64,000 bases of DNA from Scrofimicrobium canadense (GCF_009696615.1 NZ_VULO01000002.1:1-64000); one strand, 5' to 3'. Positions 1 through 8,313 are shown, numbered from the stretch's first letter. A program made the numbers and translations. The notes: a model not told the origin generated them from the letters alone.

Positions 1-71
1 TTCAAGGCTTCCAGAGCCACTTTCGTTTTGAACTGGGCTGAGTGATTCCGACGCTTACGTTTAGGTGCCAC
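1..71 (-). CDS. IS3-family transposase OrfA, N-terminal fragment (cut by window edge)
   Basis: Reading leftward from a GTG at 71, the first codons encode VAPKRKRRNHSAQFKTKVAL and then EAL. This is the typical start of IS3-family OrfA proteins: a basic stretch followed by the first helix of the helix-turn-helix that binds the element's ends. A GAAGGAGAG ribosome-binding site precedes the GTG at about 83-91. Only 23 codons are visible, so it cannot be said whether the element is intact or which IS3 subgroup it belongs to. Confidence 0.65.
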   Translation of the reverse strand, partial: MAPKRKRRNHSAQFKTKVALEAL

Positions 72-153
72 AAGAACTGCTCTCCTTCAAGCTCTACAGA
101 GCCATTATGCGGCAAGCACCCCACCTATAACACTGCCCAAAAAACAGGGTCCA
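1..153 (-). mobile_element. IS3-family insertion sequence, left-end fragment
   Basis: The outer end of an IS3-type element that continues beyond the left edge of the window. On the minus strand the sequence from about 153 inward begins TGGACCCTGTTTTTTGGGC, which looks like an IS3-family terminal inverted repeat. About 80 bases further in lies a ribosome-binding site and the first codons of an OrfA transposase. The exact terminus is inferred, because the other end and the target duplication are outside the window. Confidence 0.6.
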
Positions 154-223
154 CTTCTATACTCGATTACAGAGAAAACGAGGAGGACGCCATGACAGAA
201 ACTAGACTGTGGGCTTGCCACAT

Positions 224-691
224 CTAGTTCCAATATCCTTCAACTGGAAAGCGGGCTTCATCTTCTAATAGAGGGCCACAGACGACTACCTCATGTCCAC
301 CTTTGGCGAAGACGCTTCGACAAGGAAGGCTGAGCACCAAAGGGCTTTGAGGACCACCTGCCAGGGATATTAAGGTATCTCCACTAAGGGCAAAAACTAC
401 TCGGCCAATACCAGACCAGAAGATTGCACCACTACACATGGCGCAAGGCTCACAACTTGCATAGAGGGTTGCCCCGCGAAGGTCTATCCCTGGTTTCCAC
501 ACATCACGTACCGCATTCATTTCCGCGTGCGAGGTAATGTCGGCACTGCTGTCAATTGAATTGTAAGCCTTGGTTAGAACAGATCCAGCACTATCGGTGA
601 TGAGAGCTCCGAAAGGCTCGTCACCGCGTGATCGTGCCTGAGTAGCTAAATCAATGGCTTGGCGTAGGAAATCTATATCGCGCGTGTCCAT
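224..691 (-). CDS. Nucleoside/guanine deaminase, CMP/dCMP deaminase fold
   Basis: A 155-residue zinc hydrolase that removes an amino group from a purine base or nucleoside. The zinc site is complete: His55-Ala-Glu57, with Glu57 as proton shuttle, and the Pro-Cys-x-x-Cys motif at 82-86 (Cys83, Cys86). The length and the EPFGAL stretch near residue 25 fit free-base or nucleoside deaminases (guanine deaminase type) as well as TadA-like proteins. Because tadA is normally essential and lies elsewhere, a metabolic guanine/adenosine deaminase is more likely, but the substrate cannot be fixed. The gene stands alone, and the ATG at 691 has only a weak ribosome-binding site. It is flanked by IS3 debris on one side and a dispersed repeat plus a tandem repeat on the other. 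Confidence 0.8.
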   Translation of the reverse strand: MDTRDIDFLRQAIDLATQARSRGDEPFGALITDSAGSVLTKAYNSIDSSADITSHAEMNAVRDVWKPGIDLRGATLYASCEPCAMCSGAIFWSGIGRVVFALSGDTLISLAGGPQSPLVLSLPCRSVFAKGGHEVVVCGPLLEDEARFPVEGYWN

Positions 692-724
692 TGCTTCAGT
701 GTAGAGGCAATAGCTTCCTCCTTA

Positions 725-756
725 CGCCTATCACAGTGTCATAATTGCCGTGGCAG
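725..756. repeat. Dispersed 32-bp repeat, copy A
   Basis: This 32-base stretch (CGCCTATCACAGTGTCATAA and onward) matches 45813-45844 in the same orientation at 29 of 32 positions. Both copies lie between genes. The sequence resembles a transposon terminus, which is inference only. No transposase is attached to either copy. Confidence 0.55.
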
Positions 757-783
757 AGACAAATATGGCACCGGGACACTGTT

Positions 784-856
784 TTGCTTGGGGGGATAGA
801 GCTTGTTTCTTTGCTTGGGGGGATAGAGCTTGTTTCTTTGCTTGGGGGGATAGAAA
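784..856. repeat. 27-bp tandem repeat, about 2.7 copies
   Basis: The unit GCTTGGGGGGATAGAGCTTG plus TTTCTTT starts at 786, 813 and 840, an exact 27-base period. Each unit contains a run of six G. The last, partial copy stops at the stop codon of the serine hydrolase gene (857-859 on the minus strand), so the array is its immediate 3' flank. It has no spacers and is not a CRISPR. Short open frames across it on both strands are by-products of the repeat. Confidence 0.9.
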
Positions 857-1729
857 CTACTTCAACTCTGAGACTATGACTGATGTGGCTTCGGCAATTG
901 ATTCCCACGAGCTACCTTCGGTATATATTGCCAACGCGAAGGCCCCTGAAGGCAGCTCAATTATCCCAACATCGTGCAGGTCTGCTTCAAGGAATCCAAC
1001 TTTATCCGCAACGACGGTGCCCGCGGGGACACCCGCTGGTATGCCGTCGCGAAACTCTTGGCTCACCATGTCCTCAAATAGGCGAGTTCTGCCGTCAGAT
1101 CCAAAAAGCTCACCCCGATATGCTTGCGCCAAAAAAACTGCCATGTCATTGGTGGTGCTAGAGAAAACACCCCAATCAAGTTGAGTGTGAGTGGCGCCAA
1201 TCTCGGCTGCCCTCTGGGTGAGAGCGTCGGGAGGAATCTCATCAAGCCACGCCTCGGGGCAGTCATTGTCTGAATAGATAATCATAGCGTCAAAGCATTC
1301 ACCCAGACTTGTTCCTAGGAACCAGTCCTCCCAGGCCCATTGCCCCTGTTCTACTGCTCTGATCATCGAATCTGCGATGAATAATTTGTACGTACTGGCT
1401 GGGTGAAAACCAATATCACCATTCCACTGCAGCAACGCCTCGTCAGAAGTGACGTTAATGAGTGTGACGGCCGCTTCTGCCTCGAAAAAGATTTCTTCTA
1501 ATTCGTCAGTTACAGCAGAAGCATCAAAAACTGGGGCGGGTTTGGAAGGTTTCTTTGCTGGTTGTTCTCTCTGTCGGGCTGGTGCGCTTTCTTGGACGAT
1601 AGGCAGAACTGGCTGCGCTGATGAAGTCTCTTCCTCAACTGTTGGAACACTTACCAGCACAGTCGTGAGCAATACGATGCATCCAATGCATAGGAGAGCT
1701 GCGAGAAATGTTCTGGATGCCTGCGGCAT
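857..1729 (-). CDS. Membrane-anchored serine hydrolase of the class A beta-lactamase / PBP-like family
   Basis: A serine acyl-enzyme-fold protein of 290 residues from the chosen ATG. It has one hydrophobic segment (about residues 7-25), a long Pro/Glu/Lys-rich linker, then a catalytic domain carrying all three motifs of penicillin-recognising enzymes: Ser-Thr-Tyr-Lys at about 112-115, Ser-Asp-Asn at about 153-155 and Lys-Val-Gly at about 243-245. There is no clear Omega-loop Glu of true class A beta-lactamases, so this is more probably a cell-wall-related hydrolase than a resistance enzyme. An upstream in-frame start at 1837 exists. The start at 1729 was preferred because it puts the hydrophobic anchor at the N terminus, although the ribosome-binding site there is weak. 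The domain would act outside the membrane. Confidence 0.75.
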   Translation of the reverse strand: MPQASRTFLAALLCIGCIVLLTTVLVSVPTVEEETSSAQPVLPIVQESAPARQREQPAKKPSKPAPVFDASAVTDELEEIFFEAEAAVTLINVTSDEALLQWNGDIGFHPASTYKLFIADSMIRAVEQGQWAWEDWFLGTSLGECFDAMIIYSDNDCPEAWLDEIPPDALTQRAAEIGATHTQLDWGVFSSTTNDMAVFLAQAYRGELFGSDGRTRLFEDMVSQEFRDGIPAGVPAGTVVADKVGFLEADLHDVGIIELPSGAFALAIYTEGSSWESIAEATSVIVSELK

Positions 1730-1924
1730 CGTGTGCTTTCGAACTGCGCGTGCGGGGTTCACTGAAAAGTCCCGTTTAGAACTGGTTAGAGCATATGAGC
1801 ATGACATTAGAGTACCGTTCTTTGAAAGACCTGGCATCTCTGCACTTGAACATCGTGGTCATGCCAGATGAAGAGATTTCATGAAGAATAGAAGACACAC
1901 GATGGTGTTGTGAGGGGAGACGAA

Positions 1925-2827
1925 ATGTGTCGATGGATGGCCTATGTGGGAGAGAAGATTCCGCTAGAGATATTACTGAGTTTGCCTAACCACTCGCTTA
2001 TACATCAAAGTTTGAACGCTCGACAGCTGGCTCTTCCTAGTTACAAATATGCTCGGCAGTTCCGTAACCACGATTTTCCCACCCAAGGTGAGGGATTCGG
2101 AATGGCATGGATCAGACGCGATGGTACCGTCGGAAGATACCGAGACACTCAGCCTGCGTGGGATTCCCAAAATTTTCCTGAGTTGGCAGCACAAATTGAA
2201 AGCTCATGTTTTCTCAGCCACGTGAGGGCGGCGCCAGGTGGCTCAGTTGCCGCTGACAATAATCATCCCTTCGTTCATGATGGATGGATGTTCCAGCATA
2301 ACGGTGGGATAGGGGGTTTCGAGGCACTAAAAAGAGAACTGACATTTGACGTGGCGCCAGCACTCTATCCGTTTATTAGAGGGAATACTGATAGTGAAGT
2401 CTGCTTCTATCTGGCGCTCACATATGGTTTAGCGTCTGACCCGGTAAAAGCAATGCATCGCATGCGCGAACGGGTCGAGCAGGCTCGCATGAAATATCAG
2501 GTTGGGCAGCCTTTCGAAGGCTCTTTCGCCGCTTCAGATGGAGAAGTACTAGTAGCAATGCGCACAGTGAGCACGCAGGGATTGCTGCAGATCTATTCTG
2601 ATGCGCAGGCACCATCACTTTATTGGGCAGAGGGGCCGGTTCATATCCGGATGGATGACGGAAACAGTGAAGAGTTGCCCGCTGGTTCCTTCACCGTGGT
2701 CTCTGAGCCTCCAGAACTTCACTACGCGCCTCGCACATGGCATCAATTTCCAGATCAGAGTATCGGCATATTTCAGCGAGGCCAACGTCCGCTTTTCTAT
2801 TCGTTTGAAATGCTATCCCACTCATAG
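1925..2827 (+). CDS. Class II glutamine amidotransferase
   Basis: A 300-residue Ntn-type glutamine amidotransferase. Removal of Met1 exposes Cys2 (MCRWMAY), the nucleophile that releases ammonia from glutamine. The start at 1925 is fixed by this Cys and by the GAGGGGAG ribosome-binding site at about 1911-1918. Further family signatures are SHVRAAPGG near residue 100, the NNHPF stretch, and the FQHNGGIGGF segment that builds the oxyanion site. This stand-alone type (YafJ/EgtC-like) is known to work as a gamma-glutamyl amidohydrolase or an uncharacterised amidotransferase. No ergothioneine genes are nearby, so EgtC itself is unlikely. It converges with the MFS gene with no gap between stop codons. 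Confidence 0.8.
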   Translation: MCRWMAYVGEKIPLEILLSLPNHSLIHQSLNARQLALPSYKYARQFRNHDFPTQGEGFGMAWIRRDGTVGRYRDTQPAWDSQNFPELAAQIESSCFLSHVRAAPGGSVAADNNHPFVHDGWMFQHNGGIGGFEALKRELTFDVAPALYPFIRGNTDSEVCFYLALTYGLASDPVKAMHRMRERVEQARMKYQVGQPFEGSFAASDGEVLVAMRTVSTQGLLQIYSDAQAPSLYWAEGPVHIRMDDGNSEELPAGSFTVVSEPPELHYAPRTWHQFPDQSIGIFQRGQRPLFYSFEMLSHS

Positions 2828-4063
2828 CTAACGCGATTGGGAAAAGACGATGACAATCGTGATTCCAGCGATGACGGCTCCAACTATGCCCAATCCGAGG
2901 TAGCCGATCGTAGCCAGCATGACGCCTGCTAGTGCTCCGCCAAACCCGCCGGCAACGCCCATCAGAGCATCCGAAGCTCCTTGAGTTGCAACGCGGATTG
3001 GACCTGGGACAGCATCGTTGAGAAGGGTGGAGGCTGCCACGGTGCTGGCTGACCATCCCAAGCCCAAGAGAATCAAAGCAACGATAGACGTGGGAACGGA
3101 CGAATAAGAAAATGCGGCAGTGACTGCCGAAACAAGAATAGCGAATATGCCTAACAACATCATTGGTTGTGGTCCAAGTTTGTCTGACAGTAGCCCCATA
3201 ACGGGCGAGAGAGCATACATTCCAGCAATATGGAGGCTCACAGTTAGTCCGACAACTTCGATTGAAGCACCATGGGTATCCATATGGACGGGAGTCATTG
3301 ACATGATCGCCACCATGATTGCTTGACTTGAGATAATGGTTGCGAGTGCGACGCGTGCTTTTTTGTATTCCCACAGTGCTTTGACTCCCTCAAAAAACCG
3401 GCTGCGGGGAGAATTGTCTTGCGTGCTTCCTAGTTTGCATGAAAGGAGGTATGGGTCGGGGCGAAGCCCCACAGTAAGGACCGCCATCGCAGCAACCATA
3501 CCAATCGCAGAGAACACGAAGATCCCAGAGAGGGCGGGGATTCCTAACCACGCACCAACGAGCTTCCCAGGTCCTGTCATATTGGGGCCTGCTATGGCTC
3601 CCACTGTGCTCATCCACATTATTAGGGACAGATCTCTGCCACGATGCTGAGGTAGTGCAAGATCAGTTGCTGCAAAGCGTGCCTGTAAGTTCACAGCGGC
3701 ACCAAATCCAATCATGCAGCCGCTCAGAAGAAGTAAGGGGAAGAATGATAAGAGTGCAGAAACGATGACAAGGACCGATCCTAATGCGGCAATTGCCAGT
3801 CCTGTTGATAGAGAGAAACGTCTACCTTTTGAAAATGCCAGGCGTGACAGTGCTGCAGAGGCGAATGCTCCTCCAAGAGTGCTGGCCGTGGTGATGGAGC
3901 CTGCCCATGCGGGCGATCCTGTCATCTCTACTGCAAGGAGCGATCCCGTGGACACAACCGCGCCGGCGCCGAAGCCCGAAAAAATTTGTGCCGTGGAAAG
4001 AATCCACAAGGTACGTCTTTGAGTTGAGGCTATAGATGATGTTTGATTGGGGCAACTCTTCAC
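2828..4063 (-). CDS. Major facilitator superfamily transporter
   Basis: A 411-residue polytopic membrane protein with about twelve hydrophobic segments. The loop after the second segment carries the SRLAFSKGRRF basic cluster, the position of the MFS A-motif. The pattern fits proton-coupled exporters of the drug or sugar efflux type, but the substrate cannot be read from the sequence. It is divergent from the alcohol dehydrogenase gene with about 100 bases between the two starts, so both may share a control region. A long C-terminal shadow frame on the same strand (2691-3374) is rejected. Confidence 0.8.
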   Translation of the reverse strand: MKSCPNQTSSIASTQRRTLWILSTAQIFSGFGAGAVVSTGSLLAVEMTGSPAWAGSITTASTLGGAFASAALSRLAFSKGRRFSLSTGLAIAALGSVLVIVSALLSFFPLLLLSGCMIGFGAAVNLQARFAATDLALPQHRGRDLSLIMWMSTVGAIAGPNMTGPGKLVGAWLGIPALSGIFVFSAIGMVAAMAVLTVGLRPDPYLLSCKLGSTQDNSPRSRFFEGVKALWEYKKARVALATIISSQAIMVAIMSMTPVHMDTHGASIEVVGLTVSLHIAGMYALSPVMGLLSDKLGPQPMMLLGIFAILVSAVTAAFSYSSVPTSIVALILLGLGWSASTVAASTLLNDAVPGPIRVATQGASDALMGVAGGFGGALAGVMLATIGYLGLGIVGAVIAGITIVIVFSQSR

Positions 4064-4164
4064 AGCCTCACAATAGTTGGTAAGTGCTATTTGCCGTAGT
4101 CACGCTCATGAAGATCGTCGTAAAATTGACACGAGGACGTAACGGAGAAAGGACGGCACTCATT

Positions 4165-5217
4165 ATGCGTGCAACGATAATCCACGGAAGGCACGATGTG
4201 CGGCTGGAAGAAGTTGCCGATCCCTCAATTGTTGCTGACACCGATGCGATTGTCCGGGTGGTTCGAAGCTGCGTCTGTGGATCAGACCTTCATCGATACC
4301 GGGGTACTATTTCGATTGACCGTCCCAAACCTATCGGACATGAATTCGTTGGTGTCGTGGAAGAAGCGGGCAGAGAAGTCAAGAATGTGAAGCCTGGTGA
4401 CTTTGTCATTGCGCCCTTTTATATTTGCTGTGGCACTTGCGTGAATTGTCGAAGTGGGTGGACTGTAAATTGCTTGAATGTAGGTTGGTGGGGTGGTGGC
4501 AGCGACGGGAACAATTCAGAAAATGCCGGCCAGGCTGAAATCGTGCGGGTTCCTCAAGCTGACGGAACGTTGTTTGTTGTTGATGGGGGAATGCCTGCCG
4601 AAGAGCTGCTTCCTGGGTTGCTTTCTCTGAGTGATGTGATGTGTACTGGTCATCATGCAGCGGTATCAGCAGGGGTGAAACAAGGAAGCACGGTTGCTGT
4701 CGTAGGTGATGGGGCAGTGGGATTGTGTGGAATTATTGCAGCTAAGCGTTTGGGTGCCTCGCGTATTGTTGCGATGTCACGCCATGCTGATCGGCAAGAG
4801 CTTGCTGTAGAGTTCGGTGCCACAGACATCATTGCAGAACGTGGGGAAGAGGGAATCGCGAAGCTGAAAGCGCTCTTTTCTGGTATCGGCCCGGATGCGG
4901 TATTAGAGTGTGTGGGCTCACAAGAATCTATGGATCAAGCACTTGCTTCAGCTAGGCCTGGAGGACAGGTAGGGTTTGTGGGTGTTCCTGCAGGTGGAAG
5001 CATTATTGCTGTTCGGACGCTTTTTGACTCCAATGTCGGTGTGCGAGGCGGGGTTGCGACAGTCCGGGACTATATTGGTGAGTTACTGCCGGACGTTCTC
5101 AATGAGACTATTCAGCCTGGAAAGGTGTTCACCGAGGCGATGCCGTTGGATCAGGTGGCAGAAGCGTATGCGGCGATGGATGAGCGCCGTACCATCAAAG
5201 CAATGCTGATCCCATGA
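4165..5217 (+). CDS. Zinc-dependent alcohol dehydrogenase (MDR family)
   Basis: A 350-residue NAD(P)-dependent medium-chain dehydrogenase. Catalytic zinc ligands are Cys38 (CVCGSDLH) and the His59-Glu60 pair (IGHEFVG). The structural zinc lobe has Cys89, Cys92, Cys95 and Cys103 in the usual CxxCxxCx7C spacing. The Rossmann fold follows with VGDGAVG near residue 187. The start at 4165 was chosen because family proteins begin right before the MRATIIHG segment and because AGAAAGGA lies 11-20 bases upstream. The earlier in-frame ATG at 4084 would add 27 unrelated residues. It belongs to the threonine dehydrogenase/formaldehyde dehydrogenase-like part of the family; the substrate is not determined. 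Confidence 0.85.
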   Translation: MRATIIHGRHDVRLEEVADPSIVADTDAIVRVVRSCVCGSDLHRYRGTISIDRPKPIGHEFVGVVEEAGREVKNVKPGDFVIAPFYICCGTCVNCRSGWTVNCLNVGWWGGGSDGNNSENAGQAEIVRVPQADGTLFVVDGGMPAEELLPGLLSLSDVMCTGHHAAVSAGVKQGSTVAVVGDGAVGLCGIIAAKRLGASRIVAMSRHADRQELAVEFGATDIIAERGEEGIAKLKALFSGIGPDAVLECVGSQESMDQALASARPGGQVGFVGVPAGGSIIAVRTLFDSNVGVRGGVATVRDYIGELLPDVLNETIQPGKVFTEAMPLDQVAEAYAAMDERRTIKAMLIP

Positions 5218-5487
5218 TCAGAAGGATTTTCGAAGCGCCGAAGGTTAGCGAGGAAATACCAACACGTATAGTCCGCTATGGGCTGGGACGGCTTTGACCT
5301 GGACAGTTGAGCACGGAACGGTCTGCATTATGCCACTGAATATGTGGGACTATGGTCCTGTATTATTGGTATGTCTGGCGGGCGGAGCACTCACATGCCA
5401 TCGGGGACGAAAAATTTGGACGCTCGAAGATTGAAGACAGCTGAGCAGTGGTTAGCTGAGGTAACCCCTCGGGTCGAGGATCCCCGT

Positions 5488-6540
5488 GTTCATTTTGGAA
5501 GTGCAATGGGGTGGTTGTTTGATTGTGTCTCTTGTTCGAAGGCTTCGTTTGGGGTGTGTTAGCCGAGGCATTTTCGGGGCTGGTGGTTGATTTCGTTGAT
5601 GATCTCGTGGAGTTCTTGTTCGTTGATCGTGTCGAACCGGGTCCCTTTGGGCAGGTAACGGCGGATGTGACCGTTGAAGTGCTCGTTTGTTCCGCGTTGC
5701 CAGGATGAGTATGGATCAGCGAAGAAAGTCTTGATACCAGTTTTATGCAGACCCGCATGGTCGGTGAACTCCTTCCCGTTATCTGTCGTCACACTCGTCC
5801 TGGCCCCTATTGGCAGAGCAGTGAAAATGCAGAGTTGCGCGGCCAGGGTCTCTTTCGCCCCACACTTTGGCAGCAAAGTCGCAGTTAGGTAGCGAGTCTT
5901 CCTCTCGACCTCGGTATGAATTGCCCCACTATGATCGCCCCCGATCATTGAGTCCCCTTCCCAGTGGCCAAACTCGAGGCGATCCTCGACTTCACCTGGC
6001 CGATCGTGAATGCTCACACGGTCTGGAATGCAGGACTGTCGGTGTACTTTACGGCCCGAGCGTTTCCGTCTCTTTTCATTGCCCCTAGGGAGGTATTGAA
6101 CTAGCTCACGCCACTTCTGTGCCTTGGAATACACCCACTGGTAGATGCTCTCAGCACAGATCCGCATCCGTGTATCTTCTGGATACAGCAGGCGAAGGCG
6201 CCCAGCGATCATTTTTGGGGTCCAGCCCCGGCGGAGGGCTTGAACCACCCAGTCCACTAGGGGGTCATGGGTCATGCGCCACGGCCGGTGAGATTGCTTT
6301 AACGCCTGTGCTGCCTTGTCTTGGGCGATGCTGGCCCGATATTGCCACTGGGTGCACGGACCGCATTTCAGGGCCGCTGTGCGGTAGGGCACGTAAGCCT
6401 GGGACGTGGAGGAAGGCTTTCCACCCATTACGCTGCACCTCCCGGCTGATCGTTGAGGGCGAGCGTCCCAAACACGCCGCCACATAGCGAACAGATTTTC
6501 CCTGATCAATGCACCAGTCCGACCGCAAAGTAAAGGGTCA
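5488..6540 (-). pseudogene. IS30-family insertion sequence remnant, transposase inactivated
   Basis: Minus-strand remnant of an IS30-type element. Conserved IS30 blocks are readable: the helix-turn-helix (RSPSTISREVQRNG), the DDE core blocks EGDSMIGG, TTDNGKEF and SSWQRGTNEH, and the C-terminal PRKCLG. The frame is broken three ways. The N terminus has no start: reading back from 6528 the frame hits a stop at 6538-6540. The helix-turn-helix frame must shift by one base near 6410-6440 to continue into the catalytic frame. A TAA at 5559-5561 interrupts the usual PRKCLG-x-x-TPNEAF ending, whose remainder (HTPNEAFE) follows in frame. A likely right terminus (TTCATTTTGGAAGTGCAATG) lies near 5488; no matching left terminus is visible near 6540. 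The 270 bases between the dehydrogenase stop and this end (5218-5487) show no gene. Confidence 0.85.
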
Positions 6541-6847
6541 TAGCAATGCTAGCTATACCGAGAAAGCGCCCCATTATGTGGTCTCTGCTTTTGCTTAAAA
6601 TGACAGCCGAGAAACAGACTGCCGGAACGCCAAAAGTTATGAGTGTATTGACAAGAATGTTTGTTGTTGGTGTTGAAAATCTATCTGGTTTGCCAGATAT
6701 GTCCCAGTGAGTTGTCACCAGGCCGGGCAATGATGGAAGCATTCATAATTGTATGAGTAATGCTGTGAGGGCAATCGCGAAAGGAATTCCCACTAGTGTT
6801 GTGACCAGCGCCTGCGTTGAAACACCGGTCGGTTCTCTAGAGTCCAC
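6506..6847 (-). pseudogene. DUF1648 membrane protein gene, disrupted
   Basis: Starting at a GTG (6847) that overlaps the end of the GntR gene, the minus strand encodes a hydrophobic N-terminal helix (LVTTLVGIPFAIALTALL). An in-frame TGA follows at 6743-6745, and the same frame continues as MLPSLPGLVTTHWDISGKPD, the DUF1648 signature, then two further hydrophobic helices. The frame runs into the IS30 remnant and stops at 6506-6508. It has thus lost its C-terminal part as well as carrying a nonsense codon. GntR-DUF1648 pairs are common in Gram-positive bacteria, the second protein being SdpI-like with a role in peptide resistance or regulation. The same-frame continuation across the stop shows a single former gene. 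Confidence 0.75.
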
Positions 6848-7193
6848 GGTAGGCCTCCTTGAAGAGCGAAGCGACAGCTTCTGCGGAGAGACCAAGGGTA
6901 TGCGCGCGTTCTGCTAAAGACTGTGTTTCCCGGTGAATCTCGTTGATAGCTTCAGCTTGTGAGCTAATAACGGCACCGCTGCCCCGACGCATAGTAACTA
7001 GTCCTTGTTCTCGCAGAACTTGGTAGGCATGGAGTACCGTGTGGAGGTTAATATCTAAAGCTAGTGCCAACTGCTTGGCACTGGGAAGCCGGTCCCCAGC
7101 GTGTATCTTTCCAGCACTGATTTGAGTTTGCACTGCCGATGCGATCTGTTCGAACAATGGAGTATTCGAAGTAGGGTCGACACTGATAATCAT
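6837..7193 (-). CDS. GntR-family transcriptional regulator, YtrA-like
   Basis: A 118-residue protein with an N-terminal winged helix-turn-helix (about residues 10-75, including DRLPSAKQLALALDINLHTV and the wing MRRGSGAVI). It has only a short helical C-terminal tail, the architecture of the YtrA subfamily, which dimerises through that tail and usually lacks a large ligand domain. YtrA-type regulators commonly repress the operon they head. Here the only downstream gene is the broken DUF1648 gene, so the regulator may have lost its target. The ATG at 7193 has no ribosome-binding site, and a TAGAAT hexamer ends six bases before it, consistent with a leaderless message. An inverted repeat sits on that hexamer. 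Confidence 0.85.
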   Translation of the reverse strand: MIISVDPTSNTPLFEQIASAVQTQISAGKIHAGDRLPSAKQLALALDINLHTVLHAYQVLREQGLVTMRRGSGAVISSQAEAINEIHRETQSLAERAHTLGLSAEAVASLFKEAYRGL

Positions 7194-7199
7194 ATAGGC

Positions 7200-7218
7200 A
7201 TTCTATCATCAGTAGAAT
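7200..7218. promoter_or_regulatory. Candidate GntR operator over the promoter
   Basis: ATTCTA and TAGAAT form a perfect inverted repeat with a 7-base spacer, 7 bases upstream of the GntR start. On the minus strand the inner arm TAGAAT also fits a -10 box placed for a leaderless transcript starting at the ATG. A dimeric repressor bound here would block its own transcription. The autoregulation is inference; the palindrome is seen directly. Confidence 0.5.
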
Positions 7219-7311
7219 ACTTAATGGTATTGTTACAAGCACTTGTCAACTAGGCCAGTATCCATAACCAATGTGCTTATAGGACTTCCTTGTGCACAAC
7301 GGACGTTTTCT

Positions 7312-8199
7312 CTAAACAAGAGCGCTAGTAATAGCTGCTTCCACTGTTGAGTGAGTGAAGGTAAATCCCGTTGCGTTGAGCACCGTGGGTTGTACGTTAG
7401 CATCGCTAAGCAACAGTGATTGAGCGGCTAGTTTTCCCAAGACTGTCAAAAGCATCCATGATGGTACCGGCAACCAAAATGGCCGACGAAGATGGCGAGC
7501 TAAAGATCGACCAATGTCGTTTGCGCTGGCAGCTACGGGACCATTGAGGTTCACCGGACCTTCTATTTCATGGTGAATTGTGTGGACTATTGCGCGTACC
7601 TCGTCTTCTAAAGAAATCCACGGCCAGATTTGTGTTCCTTTTCCCAGCGGACCAGCCACGCCCATACGAGTCAGGGGAATGAGTGGTTTGAGAAGTGCCG
7701 CACGGTCAATAACTGATGCCGTACGCAAAAGTACCGTGCGAGAGCCCCTTGCTTTACGAGCCTCTTGCTCCCACCTGACACATACTCGCGCCAAGAATGT
7801 GTTACCAGGAAGTGAGGATTCTGTAAGAATTCTGCCCGGTGCGTTCCCATAGAAGCCAACAGCTGAGCCGGAAATAAAAGCGGGTGGATCATCGCGAAGC
7901 TGGCTAAGTGCCTCTACTAGAGTCCGTGTCGAGTCGACTCGTGAGCGAAGAATCTGTTTCCGGTACTGTGCAGTCCAAGGAAGTTTGGCAATACTGGCGC
8001 CATTGAGAGAGACAACGGCGCGCGATCCCTCAAGTATTTCGGGATCTAACCTTTCGCCAGGTTGCCATTGCACCTCACCTTCGTGTAGAGGAACGCGCCG
8101 CACTAGTCTTCGCACGCCAAATCCTTGTGCCTCCAAGTAGTCGATAAGTGCGGATCCGATGAGCCCTGATCCACCTGCTATAACTACCTGCTCAGACAT
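7312..8199 (-). CDS. TIGR01777 family NAD-dependent epimerase/dehydratase-like protein
   Basis: A 295-residue extended short-chain dehydrogenase-like protein. It opens with the Rossmann motif GGSGLIG (about residues 9-15), followed by the LVRR and WQPG segments, SLNGASIA, the SGSAVGFYG stretch that carries the active-site region, and a C-terminal DUF1731-type tail (ATGFTFTHSTVEAAI). These are the features of the YfcH/TIGR01777 family, which has no firmly established substrate in bacteria. The length is typical. It is transcribed alone, about 110 bases upstream of the GntR gene on the same strand. Confidence 0.85.
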   Translation of the reverse strand: MSEQVVIAGGSGLIGSALIDYLEAQGFGVRRLVRRVPLHEGEVQWQPGERLDPEILEGSRAVVSLNGASIAKLPWTAQYRKQILRSRVDSTRTLVEALSQLRDDPPAFISGSAVGFYGNAPGRILTESSLPGNTFLARVCVRWEQEARKARGSRTVLLRTASVIDRAALLKPLIPLTRMGVAGPLGKGTQIWPWISLEDEVRAIVHTIHHEIEGPVNLNGPVAASANDIGRSLARHLRRPFWLPVPSWMLLTVLGKLAAQSLLLSDANVQPTVLNATGFTFTHSTVEAAITSALV

Positions 8200-8313
8200 G
8201 CCGGTTCCTTCTCTCTTTCTGTCACCGTACCGTGACCGCGAAGGCTGCGCGAAATGAAGTGCTCTGGCGCAGGAGTTATCCGCAAGGCTGAACCTCGTGA
8301 GATATTTACTCAG

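Noticed and set aside
42-227. A 61-codon frame at the left edge
   Set aside because: It crosses the IS3 terminus and the start of its transposase on the other strand, and has no ribosome-binding site.
784-856. CRISPR array
   Set aside because: Copies are directly adjacent with no unique spacers, and no cas gene is present.
696-908. Small frames with repeated Ile-Pro-Pro-Ser-Lys or Phe-Ala-Trp-Gly-Asp units
   Set aside because: They are the 27-base tandem repeat read in frame on either strand, not proteins.
6405-6440. Programmed ribosomal frameshift in the IS30 transposase
   Set aside because: IS30 transposases are normally single-frame, and the gene also lacks its start and has a stop near its end; simple decay explains it.
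6743-6745. In-frame TGA as selenocysteine in the DUF1648 protein
   Set aside because: No SECIS-like hairpin was seen and the family has no selenocysteine; the C-terminal part is also missing.
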